Shown here piece after piece: positions 9,507 to 18,396 of a stretch of 64,000 bases of DNA. The position numbers were made by a program, and so were the translations under genes. Numbering within the stretch: position 1 is the stretch's first letter; every line of letters begins with the position of its first letter. The stretch is from Labilithrix luteola (GTDB taxonomy: Bacteria; Myxococcota_A; Polyangia; Polyangiales; Polyangiaceae), in the NCBI RefSeq assembly GCF_001263205.1, contig NZ_CP012333.1, forward strand, positions 9,095,501-9,159,500. The letters are read 5' to 3'. Below the pieces are notes generated by a model. That model had not been told where the DNA came from. It worked only from the letters and a program-made list of their open reading frames with translations, and searched no databases.

Positions 9507-10964
9507 TCAGTTGACCGGCTCGTCGAACACGACGGCCCAGTTGAAGAGCTCGTAGCTGTTGTTCGACGGGGTATCGTCCGAGTCGCGCAGGTTTCCGCGC
9601 GGCCCACTTTCGACGCCCGGGCAGGTGAGCGGCACCGCCGTGTACGCATAGCGGAGGCGCGCCCCGTTACTCGGTTTGCGATCGAGGGTGACCTTGACGG
9701 TATCGTCACCGACGACCTCGACCGCCGTGATCTTGGGCGGTGATCCACTCGTGTCGTAGAACTCGAAGCCGTAGTTGCCCGGGTTCGAGACGCGGTTGGC
9801 GTCGAGCACGAGCGGCGGCTTCGGAACGTAGAACTTCGCGGTGACCACCGTGCCGTCGAGCGTGACCTGCTTCGGGCGGACGGGCTCCCAGGGGAGTCCC
9901 TCGATGAACATGCGCGCGTAGACTTTAGCGAAGTACTCGCCGATGTGGCGCTCGCCGTGGTTCGAGTAGTGAAGGCAGTCGCCGGCGTACTCGAAGATGT
10001 AGCTCGGGCCGACGAGCACGACTTTCCCGGGCGCGCGCGTATGCGCCTCGAGCTGCCACGTCGGGATCTGACTGTGCGGGACGTCGTTCCAGTTGGACAT
10101 CTGGAGCTGCAAGAGCGGAACGTCGTCCGTTTGGCCCGTGATGGTCTTCACGCCCCGGTCGTAGTCGCGCTGCCACTCGAGCATCGCGTCGGCGTAGTTC
10201 TGGATTGTCGACGTGCCGTCGGTGCCGGGCATCGGGAATTCGGCCAGGCCCATCGTATAGGCGTAGTGATCGCTCTCGCCGTGGATCGCCGTGACGGCGC
10301 GCACCACGTATGTCTTGCCGGCGGCCTTCGCGAGATCCATCGCGTCGGAGACCTCGTTCATGCCGTCGTCGAAGGGCGTGGTGTAGGGGTTCGGCGTTCC
10401 GAAGAAGTCGCACCCGTTCTTGCGAAGGCAAGCGTAGGTGTACCCGCTTCGACCATGGAGGCTCACGAGGAGGTCGTGGCTGGGTTTGCCGACGAGCAAC
10501 TTCTCCGCACCGAGCTTGCCGACGAGATTCGCCATGCCTGCGGACATCGTTTCCACCGCATAGTCGAAGAAGTAGTCCCCTTCGGTGAGCGGAATGAACG
10601 ACGTGGGCTTCTCGTAGACCCGGCACCCGTTTCCGTCGCAGTTCGTGCCGGGGATGATGCCGACGTTGAACATGATGTTGCGGTAGGGTTGGGTCATCGT
10701 CAGCGGAGGGAATGCCTCGTTGCCGACCGAGTTCGACTGACCCGTCGAGAGCACGTGATTCACGTCGTAGTGGACGTACGGTTTTGGCTGATCCGGCGAC
10801 GTGCCGGGACCCGGGTTGCCCGGCGCAGGTGACGGGTCTTGATTGCCCGGAGGCTGCGCCACCGGATTGGGATCGCCGCCACCAGTCGACGAATTCGAGT
10901 CGCATGCGGCGGCGAAAGCGAGGATTGTGGTCGCTAGGAGCGCAAAGCGTCGGGTGCGGAGCAT
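9507..10964 (-). CDS. Secreted lipoprotein esterase, SGNH/sialate-O-acetylesterase-like
   Basis: 485 aa. Lipobox FAAAC puts the modified Cys at residue 21, followed by a Pro/Gly/Asn linker to about residue 62. The catalytic domain starts with HVLSTGQSNSVGNEA, where GQSN is the nucleophile block (Ser77) of the SASA/DUF303 carbohydrate-esterase branch of the SGNH superfamily. An HGESD block (about 240) and DCLHYSNHGERHIG (D329, H332) supply the remaining conserved parts, including the Asp-His pair of block V. A beta-sandwich-like C-terminal region (about 360-485) is probably accessory. It may deacetylate plant or microbial polysaccharides, which fits the GH43 cluster nearby, but the substrate is not shown. 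Confidence 0.8.
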   Translation of the reverse strand: MLRTRRFALLATTILAFAAACDSNSSTGGGDPNPVAQPPGNQDPSPAPGNPGPGTSPDQPKPYVHYDVNHVLSTGQSNSVGNEAFPPLTMTQPYRNIMFNVGIIPGTNCDGNGCRVYEKPTSFIPLTEGDYFFDYAVETMSAGMANLVGKLGAEKLLVGKPSHDLLVSLHGRSGYTYACLRKNGCDFFGTPNPYTTPFDDGMNEVSDAMDLAKAAGKTYVVRAVTAIHGESDHYAYTMGLAEFPMPGTDGTSTIQNYADAMLEWQRDYDRGVKTITGQTDDVPLLQLQMSNWNDVPHSQIPTWQLEAHTRAPGKVVLVGPSYIFEYAGDCLHYSNHGERHIGEYFAKVYARMFIEGLPWEPVRPKQVTLDGTVVTAKFYVPKPPLVLDANRVSNPGNYGFEFYDTSGSPPKITAVEVVGDDTVKVTLDRKPSNGARLRYAYTAVPLTCPGVESGPRGNLRDSDDTPSNNSYELFNWAVVFDEPVN

Positions 10965-11390
10965 GACGAGTCATCGCCACTGCATCGCGCGGGCCGAACC
11001 GATGAGCCGCGGCGACTGCTACCGGCGGTGACGTCGTCACCGAGCATCTCTCGGCATCGAGGTTCGCGCGCCGATCGAAGCGGTCCCCGCGCGTTTCGAA
11101 GCGCGACGGAGAGCTGCGCCACACTGAGCTCGCTCGCGCGGGGCAACGCCGACGTTTCGCAAGGCTGCGAGCGCGAGCATGGAAAGGCGACGGCCGCGAA
11201 CGACGCAAGCGCGTCACTCACGGCCGATGGCACCTCGATGTGAGGTCGAGCTAACCCCGGAACGGTCCCGGTTCGACCCTCGACGCGGATCGAGCCAGGC
11301 CGACTCACGTAGTCAGATACCGAGCTTCATCGACGTCATGTCTGCTTCTCCTTGGCGATCGGAGCACGTGTACTCGAGGAGGCGCGAGGT
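10965..11390. other. Non-coding gap, nothing specific recognised
   Basis: About 425 bases lie between the start of the esterase gene and the stop of the following small membrane-protein gene (both minus strand). Short Arg-rich open frames occur on both strands but none has a ribosome site or a recognisable protein. A GGTTCGACCC string near 11268 recalls a tRNA T-loop, but flanking stems do not pair. Most likely it is the 5' region of the esterase gene plus intergenic spacer. Confidence 0.4.
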
Positions 11391-11741
11391 CTACAGACCG
11401 CTCGTCACGCTGTAATCGATGCCTTCGGACACGAGGCCGTTCGCGAGGCGCGCTTCACGTCGTGCACGAATGCCGAGCTTGTCGCCCAGACCCATCGTGT
11501 CGAGCTGATCGGCAACACGGTCGTAGGCATCGCGCGCGGCTTCGAGCGCACGCGTGCGCGAGCGTGGACTGAGGAGCATCACCGCGGCGGCACCACCGAA
11601 CGCCGCTACGCCGATCGCACCGAGCACGAACGGCATGAGGCGAGCGCGGCGGCGCGAGCGCATGTACGCGACGAGCGGCGCAACAGCGATCGCCTTCTTG
11701 ATGAACTTGCGGGCCTGCGTCTTGGTCTTGCGGGGGATCAT
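11391..11741 (-). CDS. Small YtxH-like membrane protein
   Basis: 116 aa from ATG 11741; a second in-frame ATG at 11759 would add six residues and has AGGCGG upstream, so the exact start is uncertain. The N-terminus is strongly basic (PRKTKTQARKFIKK). One membrane helix (about residues 35-58, LMPFVLGAIGVAAFGGAAAVMLL) is followed by SPRSRTRALEAARDAYDRVADQLD, an amphipathic helical region. A Gly/Ala membrane helix directly followed by 'SPRSR/APKSG'-type turn and a long helix is characteristic of YtxH-like stress proteins. No enzymatic motif. Function unknown. Confidence 0.5.
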   Translation of the reverse strand: MIPRKTKTQARKFIKKAIAVAPLVAYMRSRRRARLMPFVLGAIGVAAFGGAAAVMLLSPRSRTRALEAARDAYDRVADQLDTMGLGDKLGIRARREARLANGLVSEGIDYSVTSGL

Positions 11742-11968
11742 GCACGACCGTGATTGCATCGGCCGTACCGCCTGCGGCGTCGCGAGCGCGCGTCGAAGCT
11801 TCGTTGGGCGAACGCGCGCGTGTGCAGAAGAAGCGATGCGAGCTCGGCCCTTCGCGATGCGCCTTGGCTGTGACGCGCCGCGCGACAAAAGTCCCATCAC
11901 GACCGTGGGTGGGCCTGCTTGAGCCAATGGGTGTCAGCTCGAGCGGGCGAAACGTCGCCGATCAGCTG

Positions 11969-14005
11969 TCAGCCCACGCGCGCGACCGCGCTCGGCTTCT
12001 CGCGCTTCACGTTGTAGATGCGAAGCGGCTTCTCCTTGCCCTTGAGATGGGCAGGCGGAAGCTCTTCCACTTCGAAGCGAGGTCCGAGGCGAGCCAACGT
12101 GCTCTCGCTCACGATGACCTGACCCGCGAGCGCGATGCCGCAAAGGCGGGCGCTCGTGTTGGCCGTGTCGCCGATGACCGTGTAGCTCATGGCCTTCGAG
12201 CTTCCGACGTAGCCGGCGACGAGCGGTCCGGTGTGGAGGCCCATGCCGACGGCGAGGGCAGGGTGGCCGCTCTCGACGCGCTTGCGATTGAACCGCCCGA
12301 GGACCTCCATCTGATCGAGCGCGCACTGCACGCTGCGAATGACGTCGTCGGGGTGGGTCATCGGCGCGCCCCAGAAGGCCATGATGCCGTCGCCCATGAA
12401 CTTGTCGAGCGTGCCTTCGTACTTGAAGATCGTCTCGACCATCAGCTCGAAGTACTCGTTGAGCAGCTCGTTGATGACTTCGGCGGTCGCGCCTTCGCTC
12501 ATGCGCGTGAAGCCGCGGATGTCGCTGTTGAAGACGGTGCAGTCGGGGACGAGCACGCCGCCCTTCTTCACTTCGAGCTTGCCGGAGATCACCTGCTCGG
12601 CAACGTTCGGCGAGAGGAGGCGGCTGAAGCGCTCGCGCGTCATGATCTCCTGCTCGATCTTCTTCGCGAGCAGGTTGTTCTCGATGAACATCGCCGCCTG
12701 GTTGCCGACGGTGGTGACGAGCTCGAGATCCTTTTGCTGGAACTGAGCGAGCGACTCGCTGTCGAGCCAGAGGGCGCCGAGGACCTCTTTCTCGTGAAGA
12801 AGGGGCACGACGATGGCGCTCGAGATGCGGTTCAAGATCATGGATTTGCCCTTGGAAGAGGCAAAATCCATCGACGCGTCGTGCGTGAGGACGGCGGCGC
12901 GCTCGGTCGTGACGTGGTTGAGGATCGTCGAGCTGACCTGGATCGGCGCGTCGGTTCCGTCGCGTCGGTGCGTGGCGCGCGGTGCCAGGGTGCCGTCCTT
13001 CTCGCGGAGAAGGATGACGCCGCGGTCGGCGTTCACGAACTTGAAGAGCGACAGAAGGATCTTGTGGAGCAGCTGATCGAGATCGCGCTCGAGACCGATG
13101 TCGCGCGTGAGCTCCCACGTGAGACGAAGGCGCTCGTAGTCGACGCGGAGCTGCTGCGGATCGTGCGAGATCTGGTCGTAGGGGACGAAGCCCTTCGTCT
13201 GCGCGGCGATCTGCGTGCCGATGGCGCGCGCAGAGTCGAGCACGTCGACGCGGGTGCCACCAAAGCTCGGCGGGCGCGCCTGTGGATGACGCGCGGGCGA
13301 GCCGGGCCCGCCATAGGCAGGCGGCGGCTGCGGAGCTTGGCCACCTTGGCCGTAGGGGCTCTGGAGTGGACCGGCAGGCCCGCCGTACGGGGGACCGCCA
13401 CGCATGGCGCCAGGCGCTTGGGGCATCCCCATGGTGCCCATCGGCCCCGCCTGGCTCGGCCCCATCATCCCGGGGCCATGATTCGCATGGCTTGCGGGCG
13501 GCGGAACGCTCGGGCCTTTCGGCGTCGGCGGCGAACCCAGGGCTGAAGGCTGGGCGTGGGAAGGCTGCGCGTGGGAAGGCACACCCGGCGCGGCATTCGC
13601 GTTCGGACTCGCGTTCGCACTCCAAGGCGCGTGGACGCCCGACGGGATCGGCGCGGGTGAAGCGCCGCCGTGGCCGCCATGGGGAGCCGGAACGGGCGAG
13701 TTGAAGTCGATCGGCGGGCCGACGCCGTCGTCGTACCGCGCGCGTGTCGAGCCGAGCGCGATTTCGTCGCCATGACGAAGCGGCATCTCACCGCGAACGC
13801 GCTCGCCGTTGACATAGGTGCCGTTGAGGCTGCCCAGGTCACGCAGCACGAAGCCGCCGTCACGATGCTCGAGGATGCAATGCTCCTTCGAGACGATCTT
13901 GTCGAGCAGCTGAATCGAATTGTTGGGATGCCGCCCCAGGCTGTTGATGGGCCTGAGGTCGATCGCCTGCTGCCCCTCGGCCGTGGCGAGGATCAAACGC
14001 GCCAT
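11969..14005 (-). CDS. FHA-GAF-class III adenylate cyclase
   Basis: 678 aa from ATG 14005, just ahead of the FHA fold; ATG 14017 is an alternative. The FHA domain spans residues 1-95, with phosphothreonine-binding landmarks GRHPNNS (24-30), SKEH and LGSLNGTYVNG. A Pro/Gly/Ala-rich linker (about 95-275) follows, then a GAF domain (about 290-455) containing RGVILLREKDGTLAP. The cyclase domain (about 470-650) has both metal-binding Asps (D495 in FNSDIRGFT, D539 in KFMGDG), the adenine-selecting Lys535/Asp613 pair, and the transition-state N616-x3-R620 motif. It is therefore predicted to be catalytically complete and ATP-specific. The FHA domain implies control by a Ser/Thr kinase; the GAF ligand is unknown. 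Confidence 0.9.
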   Translation of the reverse strand: MARLILATAEGQQAIDLRPINSLGRHPNNSIQLLDKIVSKEHCILEHRDGGFVLRDLGSLNGTYVNGERVRGEMPLRHGDEIALGSTRARYDDGVGPPIDFNSPVPAPHGGHGGASPAPIPSGVHAPWSANASPNANAAPGVPSHAQPSHAQPSALGSPPTPKGPSVPPPASHANHGPGMMGPSQAGPMGTMGMPQAPGAMRGGPPYGGPAGPLQSPYGQGGQAPQPPPAYGGPGSPARHPQARPPSFGGTRVDVLDSARAIGTQIAAQTKGFVPYDQISHDPQQLRVDYERLRLTWELTRDIGLERDLDQLLHKILLSLFKFVNADRGVILLREKDGTLAPRATHRRDGTDAPIQVSSTILNHVTTERAAVLTHDASMDFASSKGKSMILNRISSAIVVPLLHEKEVLGALWLDSESLAQFQQKDLELVTTVGNQAAMFIENNLLAKKIEQEIMTRERFSRLLSPNVAEQVISGKLEVKKGGVLVPDCTVFNSDIRGFTRMSEGATAEVINELLNEYFELMVETIFKYEGTLDKFMGDGIMAFWGAPMTHPDDVIRSVQCALDQMEVLGRFNRKRVESGHPALAVGMGLHTGPLVAGYVGSSKAMSYTVIGDTANTSARLCGIALAGQVIVSESTLARLGPRFEVEELPPAHLKGKEKPLRIYNVKREKPSAVARVG

Positions 14006-14194
14006 CGCGGACTGCATCGTAACGTGAGCGGTGTTCCTGGCACAGCGGGAAAGATGCACCGAGCGCGATCGTTGTTCCGGGACCGCCTTCCGTCGGGAAA
14101 TCCCGATGTCCGACACGGCAGTGACGTCGAGCGCATGCGACGTGCTGCTTATCTGGCACTGATCTGCCTCGCGGTCTGGTACGGTTAGGTAGGC

Positions 14195-17100
14195 ATGGCC
14201 CAGCGCGGGAAGTCAGGTTCTTCACGGGGTGTAGGGCCGAGGAGTCACAAGGAGCTCCCGACCGAAAATCGGGGAGCCCAGGCTCCTTCGCGTCCCTCCA
14301 CACGGTCGGTTTCCAGGGAAGCTGCGCGCGAAGCGCGCGAGAAGGGTGGAGCTCGAGCGGAAGCTGCCGAGCAGGCGCAGAGCGCGTCGCTACCGGGGTC
14401 CGAGCCGAACGGGAGCGCGGCGGGGACAGGCGGCGGGTCTGCGGCTGGGGCCGTTCACATTTCTCCCCCGTCGGCCGCCCCCGATCGCAACGGGAACGGG
14501 ATCGAGGCGCCGAGCTCCTCGCCCTCGCCGACGGACTTTCTGCTGCGTCGCAGCAGCCCGAGCGATCCTCCGTCGTACAGCGGTCCCGTCCGCGCCTGGC
14601 TCGATGCCAACGCGGTGCCTTCGCCCGGCTCCGGCCGCGATCCGTTCCGGATCCCGCCCGAGCTCGTCACCCAGCATACGGATCCCTCCATTCTGCCGGA
14701 GCAACCCCAGGCGATCGGAGGGCTCTTCGAACTCGTCGGAACCGTGGCGCGTCGCGCGCTGACGTTGGGGCTCGCCGCACGCGAGCCGAGCTTCCACGTC
14801 TTCGTGTCGGCCGATCCGCAGGTGATGATCGAGGACGACATCGTCCGCTTCGCCGAGCGCTTCGCCCAGAGCCGTCCGACGCCCCCGGACATCGTCTACG
14901 TGCACGACTTCGATCGCCCCGAGGCACCGAAGCCTCTCACGGTGCCCGCGGGCGCCGGGGCGACGCTCGTGGCCGCGATGGACGCGCTCATCGAGCGCCT
15001 TCGCAACGAGATCCCCGGGCTCGTGCAGCACGACGAAGTGCGCCGCGCCACGCAGCGCCTCGCGCGCGAGCTCGATGCGAAGAACCGCGAAGTCCTGACG
15101 GGCCTCGAGTCGACAGCGAAGAATCTCGGCTTCGGCATCCGCTCCGTCCAGGGCGGCGTGCAGACGTTCCCGATTCTCCACGGCAAGCCGCTCTCGGCCG
15201 AGCAGTTCGGCGCACTCGACGAGTCGACCAAACGCGCGCTCGGCGAGGCCGAAGATCGCCTCACGCACGAAGTCGAGAAGGCCGCGGTGCTCGTTCGCGA
15301 GCAGAACGCGCGCTTCGAGGCGGCGCGCGAAGAGGCCATGTCGCGCCTCTCGGAGGCCGTCATCCGTCGCGCCTGCGGCGAGGTGAAGAAGCTCCTCGAA
15401 GACTTCGGCGACGACGTCACCCAGTATCTCGACAACGTCGAGAAGGCGCTCATCGCCGACTGGCGTGACTTCGTCGAGAACGACGCGCAGGGACTCACGC
15501 CGGGCGAGGGGAACGACGAGGGTGGCAGCGATCACAACCTCGCCGAATTCGACCCCGAGCACGCCACCCGGCTCGGGCGTTTCAAGGTGAACCTCCTCGT
15601 CGCCCACGACGAAGAGGCGCCGCCTCCGGTCATCTACGAGACGAACCCGACGTACCCGAACCTCTTCGGGTACCTCGAGCGCCGCGCGCGCTTCGGTGCG
15701 CTCCTCACGGACTTCACGCGCATCCGCCCTGGCTCGCTCCACCGCGCATCCGGCGGCGTCCTCGTCGTTCGCGCCGCGGACCTGATGACCGATCCGATCA
15801 TCTGGGAGCGCATGAAGCGCGTTCTGCGCGAGCGTCGGATCGGTGCGGAAGATCCGCTCGGTCCGCTCGGCCTCTACGCGACCACGCTCAAGCCCGTTCC
15901 GGCGCCGATCCGCGTGCGCGTCGTGCTCGTCGGTCCGCCGGAGATCTACGCCGCTCTGCTCGACGCCGACGCCGACTTCGCCTCGCTCTTCCGCGTGAAG
16001 GTGGAGATCGAGCCGTCGATCCCGCGCACGCTCGAGAACCTCCGCGCGCTCGACGGCTACCTCACGAACATGGCGCGCGAGCGCGAGTGGGGCGAGCTCG
16101 ATCGCTCCGCACGCGCCCGCTTGCTCGACCTGGCCACGCGCCTCGCCGGCGATCGTCAGAAGCTCTCACTCAGCCTTTCTCCGCTCGAGGAGACGGCGGC
16201 ATTCGCCAGCGCGCTCGCGTCGGCGCGGGCGAGCGGCGGTGCCGACTGGGTGGACCCGGGCGGCCCCACGTCCCAGAGTCCGCGCCCGTTCCGTGCGTCG
16301 GAGACGCCGCCGGGCAGCGTGGTCACGGCCGAGGACATCGAGATCGCTTGGCGTGAACGTCGTGAACGCGCAGGCGCTGCCGAGCGTCACATCCGCGAGC
16401 TCACGATTCGCGGCGAGGTCTCCCTCGACACCGACGGCTTCCGCATCGGTGTCGTGAACGGCCTTTCCGTGTATTCTGCAGGCGATGTCGAGTTCGGCCA
16501 GCCGATGCGCATCACCGCGGTCGTCGCACTCGGTCGCGAAGGCATCGTCGACGTCGAGCACGAAGCACAGCTCGGTGGCGCCATCCACACGAAGGGCGTC
16601 GCCATCATCCGGGGCTATCTCGCGCGCATGTTCGGGCAGGAGCGTCCGCTCAGCCTGAAGGCTCAGATCGCGTTCGAACAGAGCTACGGCGAGATCGACG
16701 GCGACAGCGCCTCGTCGAGCGAGCTCTTCGGTGTGCTCTCCGCGCTGTCCGAGGTCGCCATCGACCAAGGCATCGCGGTCACCGGCAGCGTCAACCAGCT
16801 TGGTGAAATCCAGGCCATCGGCGGCGTGTGCGCGAAGATCGAAGGCTTCTTCGAGCTGTGTCGCGCGCGCGGCCTCACCGGCAAGCAAGGCGTCATGCTC
16901 CCGCGCCCGAATCTCGAGCACCTCGTGCTTCGCGAAGACGTGGCGACCGCCATCGAGGAGGGGAAGTTCCACCTCTATGCGGTCAACACCGTCGCGCAGG
17001 GCGTCGAAGTCCTCACGGGCGTGCCCGCGGGAGAACGCGATCCTTCGGGGCGCTTCCCGGCGGCGAGCGTGTTCGGACGCGTCGAGCGAAGGATCATCGA

Positions 17101-17221
17101 GATCGCCGAGCGCCTCCGCGCGGCCGAAGCTCAGCATTCGCACGGCGCTCCTGCGCTCGAGTCGATGGAAGACGTCAGCCACGCCGATCTGAGCGAGGCA
17201 GGCGACTTCCGCTCTCGGTGA
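14195..17221 (+). CDS. Lon-like (AAA_32 type) protease with degenerate ATPase site
   Basis: 1008 aa. ATG 14195 follows AGGTAGG. Residues 1-150 are low complexity. Residues 150-660 follow the AAA_32 region of LonB-like proteases: the segment PPDIVYVHDFDRPEAPKPL and the LHRASGGVLVVRAADLM block are clear. However, the P-loop position reads FVSADPQVMIEDD (about 204-216), without GxxxxGK[ST], and the Walker B Asp is Arg526 (LVVRA). The C-terminal S16 protease domain (about 720-960) keeps the catalytic dyad: Ser838 in DGDSAS and Lys881 in GGVCAKIEGF. I infer an active peptidase with an ATPase part that has lost nucleotide binding. It is divergent from the FHA-cyclase gene. Confidence 0.85.
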   Translation: MAQRGKSGSSRGVGPRSHKELPTENRGAQAPSRPSTRSVSREAAREAREKGGARAEAAEQAQSASLPGSEPNGSAAGTGGGSAAGAVHISPPSAAPDRNGNGIEAPSSSPSPTDFLLRRSSPSDPPSYSGPVRAWLDANAVPSPGSGRDPFRIPPELVTQHTDPSILPEQPQAIGGLFELVGTVARRALTLGLAAREPSFHVFVSADPQVMIEDDIVRFAERFAQSRPTPPDIVYVHDFDRPEAPKPLTVPAGAGATLVAAMDALIERLRNEIPGLVQHDEVRRATQRLARELDAKNREVLTGLESTAKNLGFGIRSVQGGVQTFPILHGKPLSAEQFGALDESTKRALGEAEDRLTHEVEKAAVLVREQNARFEAAREEAMSRLSEAVIRRACGEVKKLLEDFGDDVTQYLDNVEKALIADWRDFVENDAQGLTPGEGNDEGGSDHNLAEFDPEHATRLGRFKVNLLVAHDEEAPPPVIYETNPTYPNLFGYLERRARFGALLTDFTRIRPGSLHRASGGVLVVRAADLMTDPIIWERMKRVLRERRIGAEDPLGPLGLYATTLKPVPAPIRVRVVLVGPPEIYAALLDADADFASLFRVKVEIEPSIPRTLENLRALDGYLTNMAREREWGELDRSARARLLDLATRLAGDRQKLSLSLSPLEETAAFASALASARASGGADWVDPGGPTSQSPRPFRASETPPGSVVTAEDIEIAWRERRERAGAAERHIRELTIRGEVSLDTDGFRIGVVNGLSVYSAGDVEFGQPMRITAVVALGREGIVDVEHEAQLGGAIHTKGVAIIRGYLARMFGQERPLSLKAQIAFEQSYGEIDGDSASSSELFGVLSALSEVAIDQGIAVTGSVNQLGEIQAIGGVCAKIEGFFELCRARGLTGKQGVMLPRPNLEHLVLREDVATAIEEGKFHLYAVNTVAQGVEVLTGVPAGERDPSGRFPAASVFGRVERRIIEIAERLRAAEAQHSHGAPALESMEDVSHADLSEAGDFRSR

Positions 17222-17256
17222 CGTTCGGTTTTCGGTAAGACTCCGGTCTCGACCAG

Positions 17257-18396
17257 ATGAAAACCGTCGTCGAGAGCCTCGCTGCGCTGCTTCGGCCGGA
17301 GCTCGCGGAGCTCACCGCCTACGTTCCCCACGTCGTGCCCGGCATCGAGGTGAAGCTCGATGCCAATGAGGCGCCGCCTGCGCGCTCGCCCGCGATTCGC
17401 GAGGCCGTCACGAAGGCGCTCGCCCACGTCGAGCTCGAACGTTACCCGGATCCGCGTGCGCTCCGGCTGAAGGCGGCGATCGAGAAGCGCACCGGCGCAC
17501 CGGCCGACACTCTCATCTTCGGCTCGGGCTCCGACGAGCTCATCGCGCTGGTCGTGAATGCGCTCGCGGTGCCCCGCAAGAAGGGCGCGCCGGCGGTCGT
17601 CTTGACGCCCACGCCCACGTTCGTGATGTACCGCATGACGTCACGGTGCCATGGCATCAAGCCCGTCGAAGTTCCGCTCGATCGGAGTTGGGACCTCGAC
17701 GTCGATTCGACGAAGCGGGCCATCGCGATGATGGAGCCGAACGTCGTGTTCGTCGCGAGTCCGAACAACCCGACGGGCAATCGCATGTCCGACGATCGCG
17801 TGCGCGACGTGGTTGCCGCGTGCGGTACCGAGCAGAACGCGGCCTTCGCGATCGTCGACGAGGCCTACGTCGATTATGCCGCGGAGGGTTCGCTTCGAGG
17901 CCTGCGTGCGACGCAGCCGCACCTCGGCATCCTCCGCACGCTCAGCAAGATCGGCCTCGCGGCCCTTCGTGTCGGCTGGCTCGAGGCCGACGCCGGGCTC
18001 GTCACGGAGATCGACAAGACCCGGCAGCCGTTCAATCTGAGCGCCACGAGCCAGGCGGCGGCGGCTGCCGTGCTCGAAGACGACGATGCGTGGAGCGCCG
18101 TTCGCGCCGAGGCCGCCGCGATCGTGAAAGCACGCGGCGAGCTCGCGACTGCGATCGACGCGCTCGAGGGTTTCAGCGTGACACCGAGCTCGGCGAACTT
18201 CCTCTGGGTGAAGACGCCTGGGCCGGCCGAGCCTGTCTTCGCGCACCTCGCGAAGGATGGGATTCTCGTGCGCAGCTTCCATGCAGGCGGCGGTCGCCTC
18301 GGCTCCCAGATTCGGATTACGATCGGCAACGACGCCGAGAACGCGCGCCTTCTCGAGTCACTTCGCAAGGTGCCGGCCACAGGGCTAGGGGGATGA
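17257..18396 (+). CDS. hisC: Histidinol-phosphate aminotransferase
   Basis: 379 aa, the usual length for HisC. A class I/II PLP aminotransferase: KLDANEAPP near the N-terminus (substrate-phosphate region of HisC), ASPNNPTGN (active-site Asn), IVDEAYVDY (Asp and Tyr contacting the pyridine ring), PLP Lys231 in RTLSKIGLAALRVGW, and RITIGNDAEN near the C-terminus. It transfers amino groups from glutamate to imidazole-acetol phosphate in histidine synthesis. Other his genes are not in the window, so the gene is not in a his operon here. Aromatic or other acyl-phosphate substrate use cannot be excluded. Its TGA overlaps the next start as ATGA. Confidence 0.88.
   Translation: MKTVVESLAALLRPELAELTAYVPHVVPGIEVKLDANEAPPARSPAIREAVTKALAHVELERYPDPRALRLKAAIEKRTGAPADTLIFGSGSDELIALVVNALAVPRKKGAPAVVLTPTPTFVMYRMTSRCHGIKPVEVPLDRSWDLDVDSTKRAIAMMEPNVVFVASPNNPTGNRMSDDRVRDVVAACGTEQNAAFAIVDEAYVDYAAEGSLRGLRATQPHLGILRTLSKIGLAALRVGWLEADAGLVTEIDKTRQPFNLSATSQAAAAAVLEDDDAWSAVRAEAAAIVKARGELATAIDALEGFSVTPSSANFLWVKTPGPAEPVFAHLAKDGILVRSFHAGGGRLGSQIRITIGNDAENARLLESLRKVPATGLGG

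Noticed and set aside
11250..11290. tRNA-like T-loop string GGTTCGACCC
   Set aside because: No acceptor or T-stem pairing can be built around it.
14153..14169. TGGCAC-like sigma-54 promoter before the Lon-like gene
   Set aside because: GG to GC spacing is nine, not ten bases, and the -12 element is imperfect.
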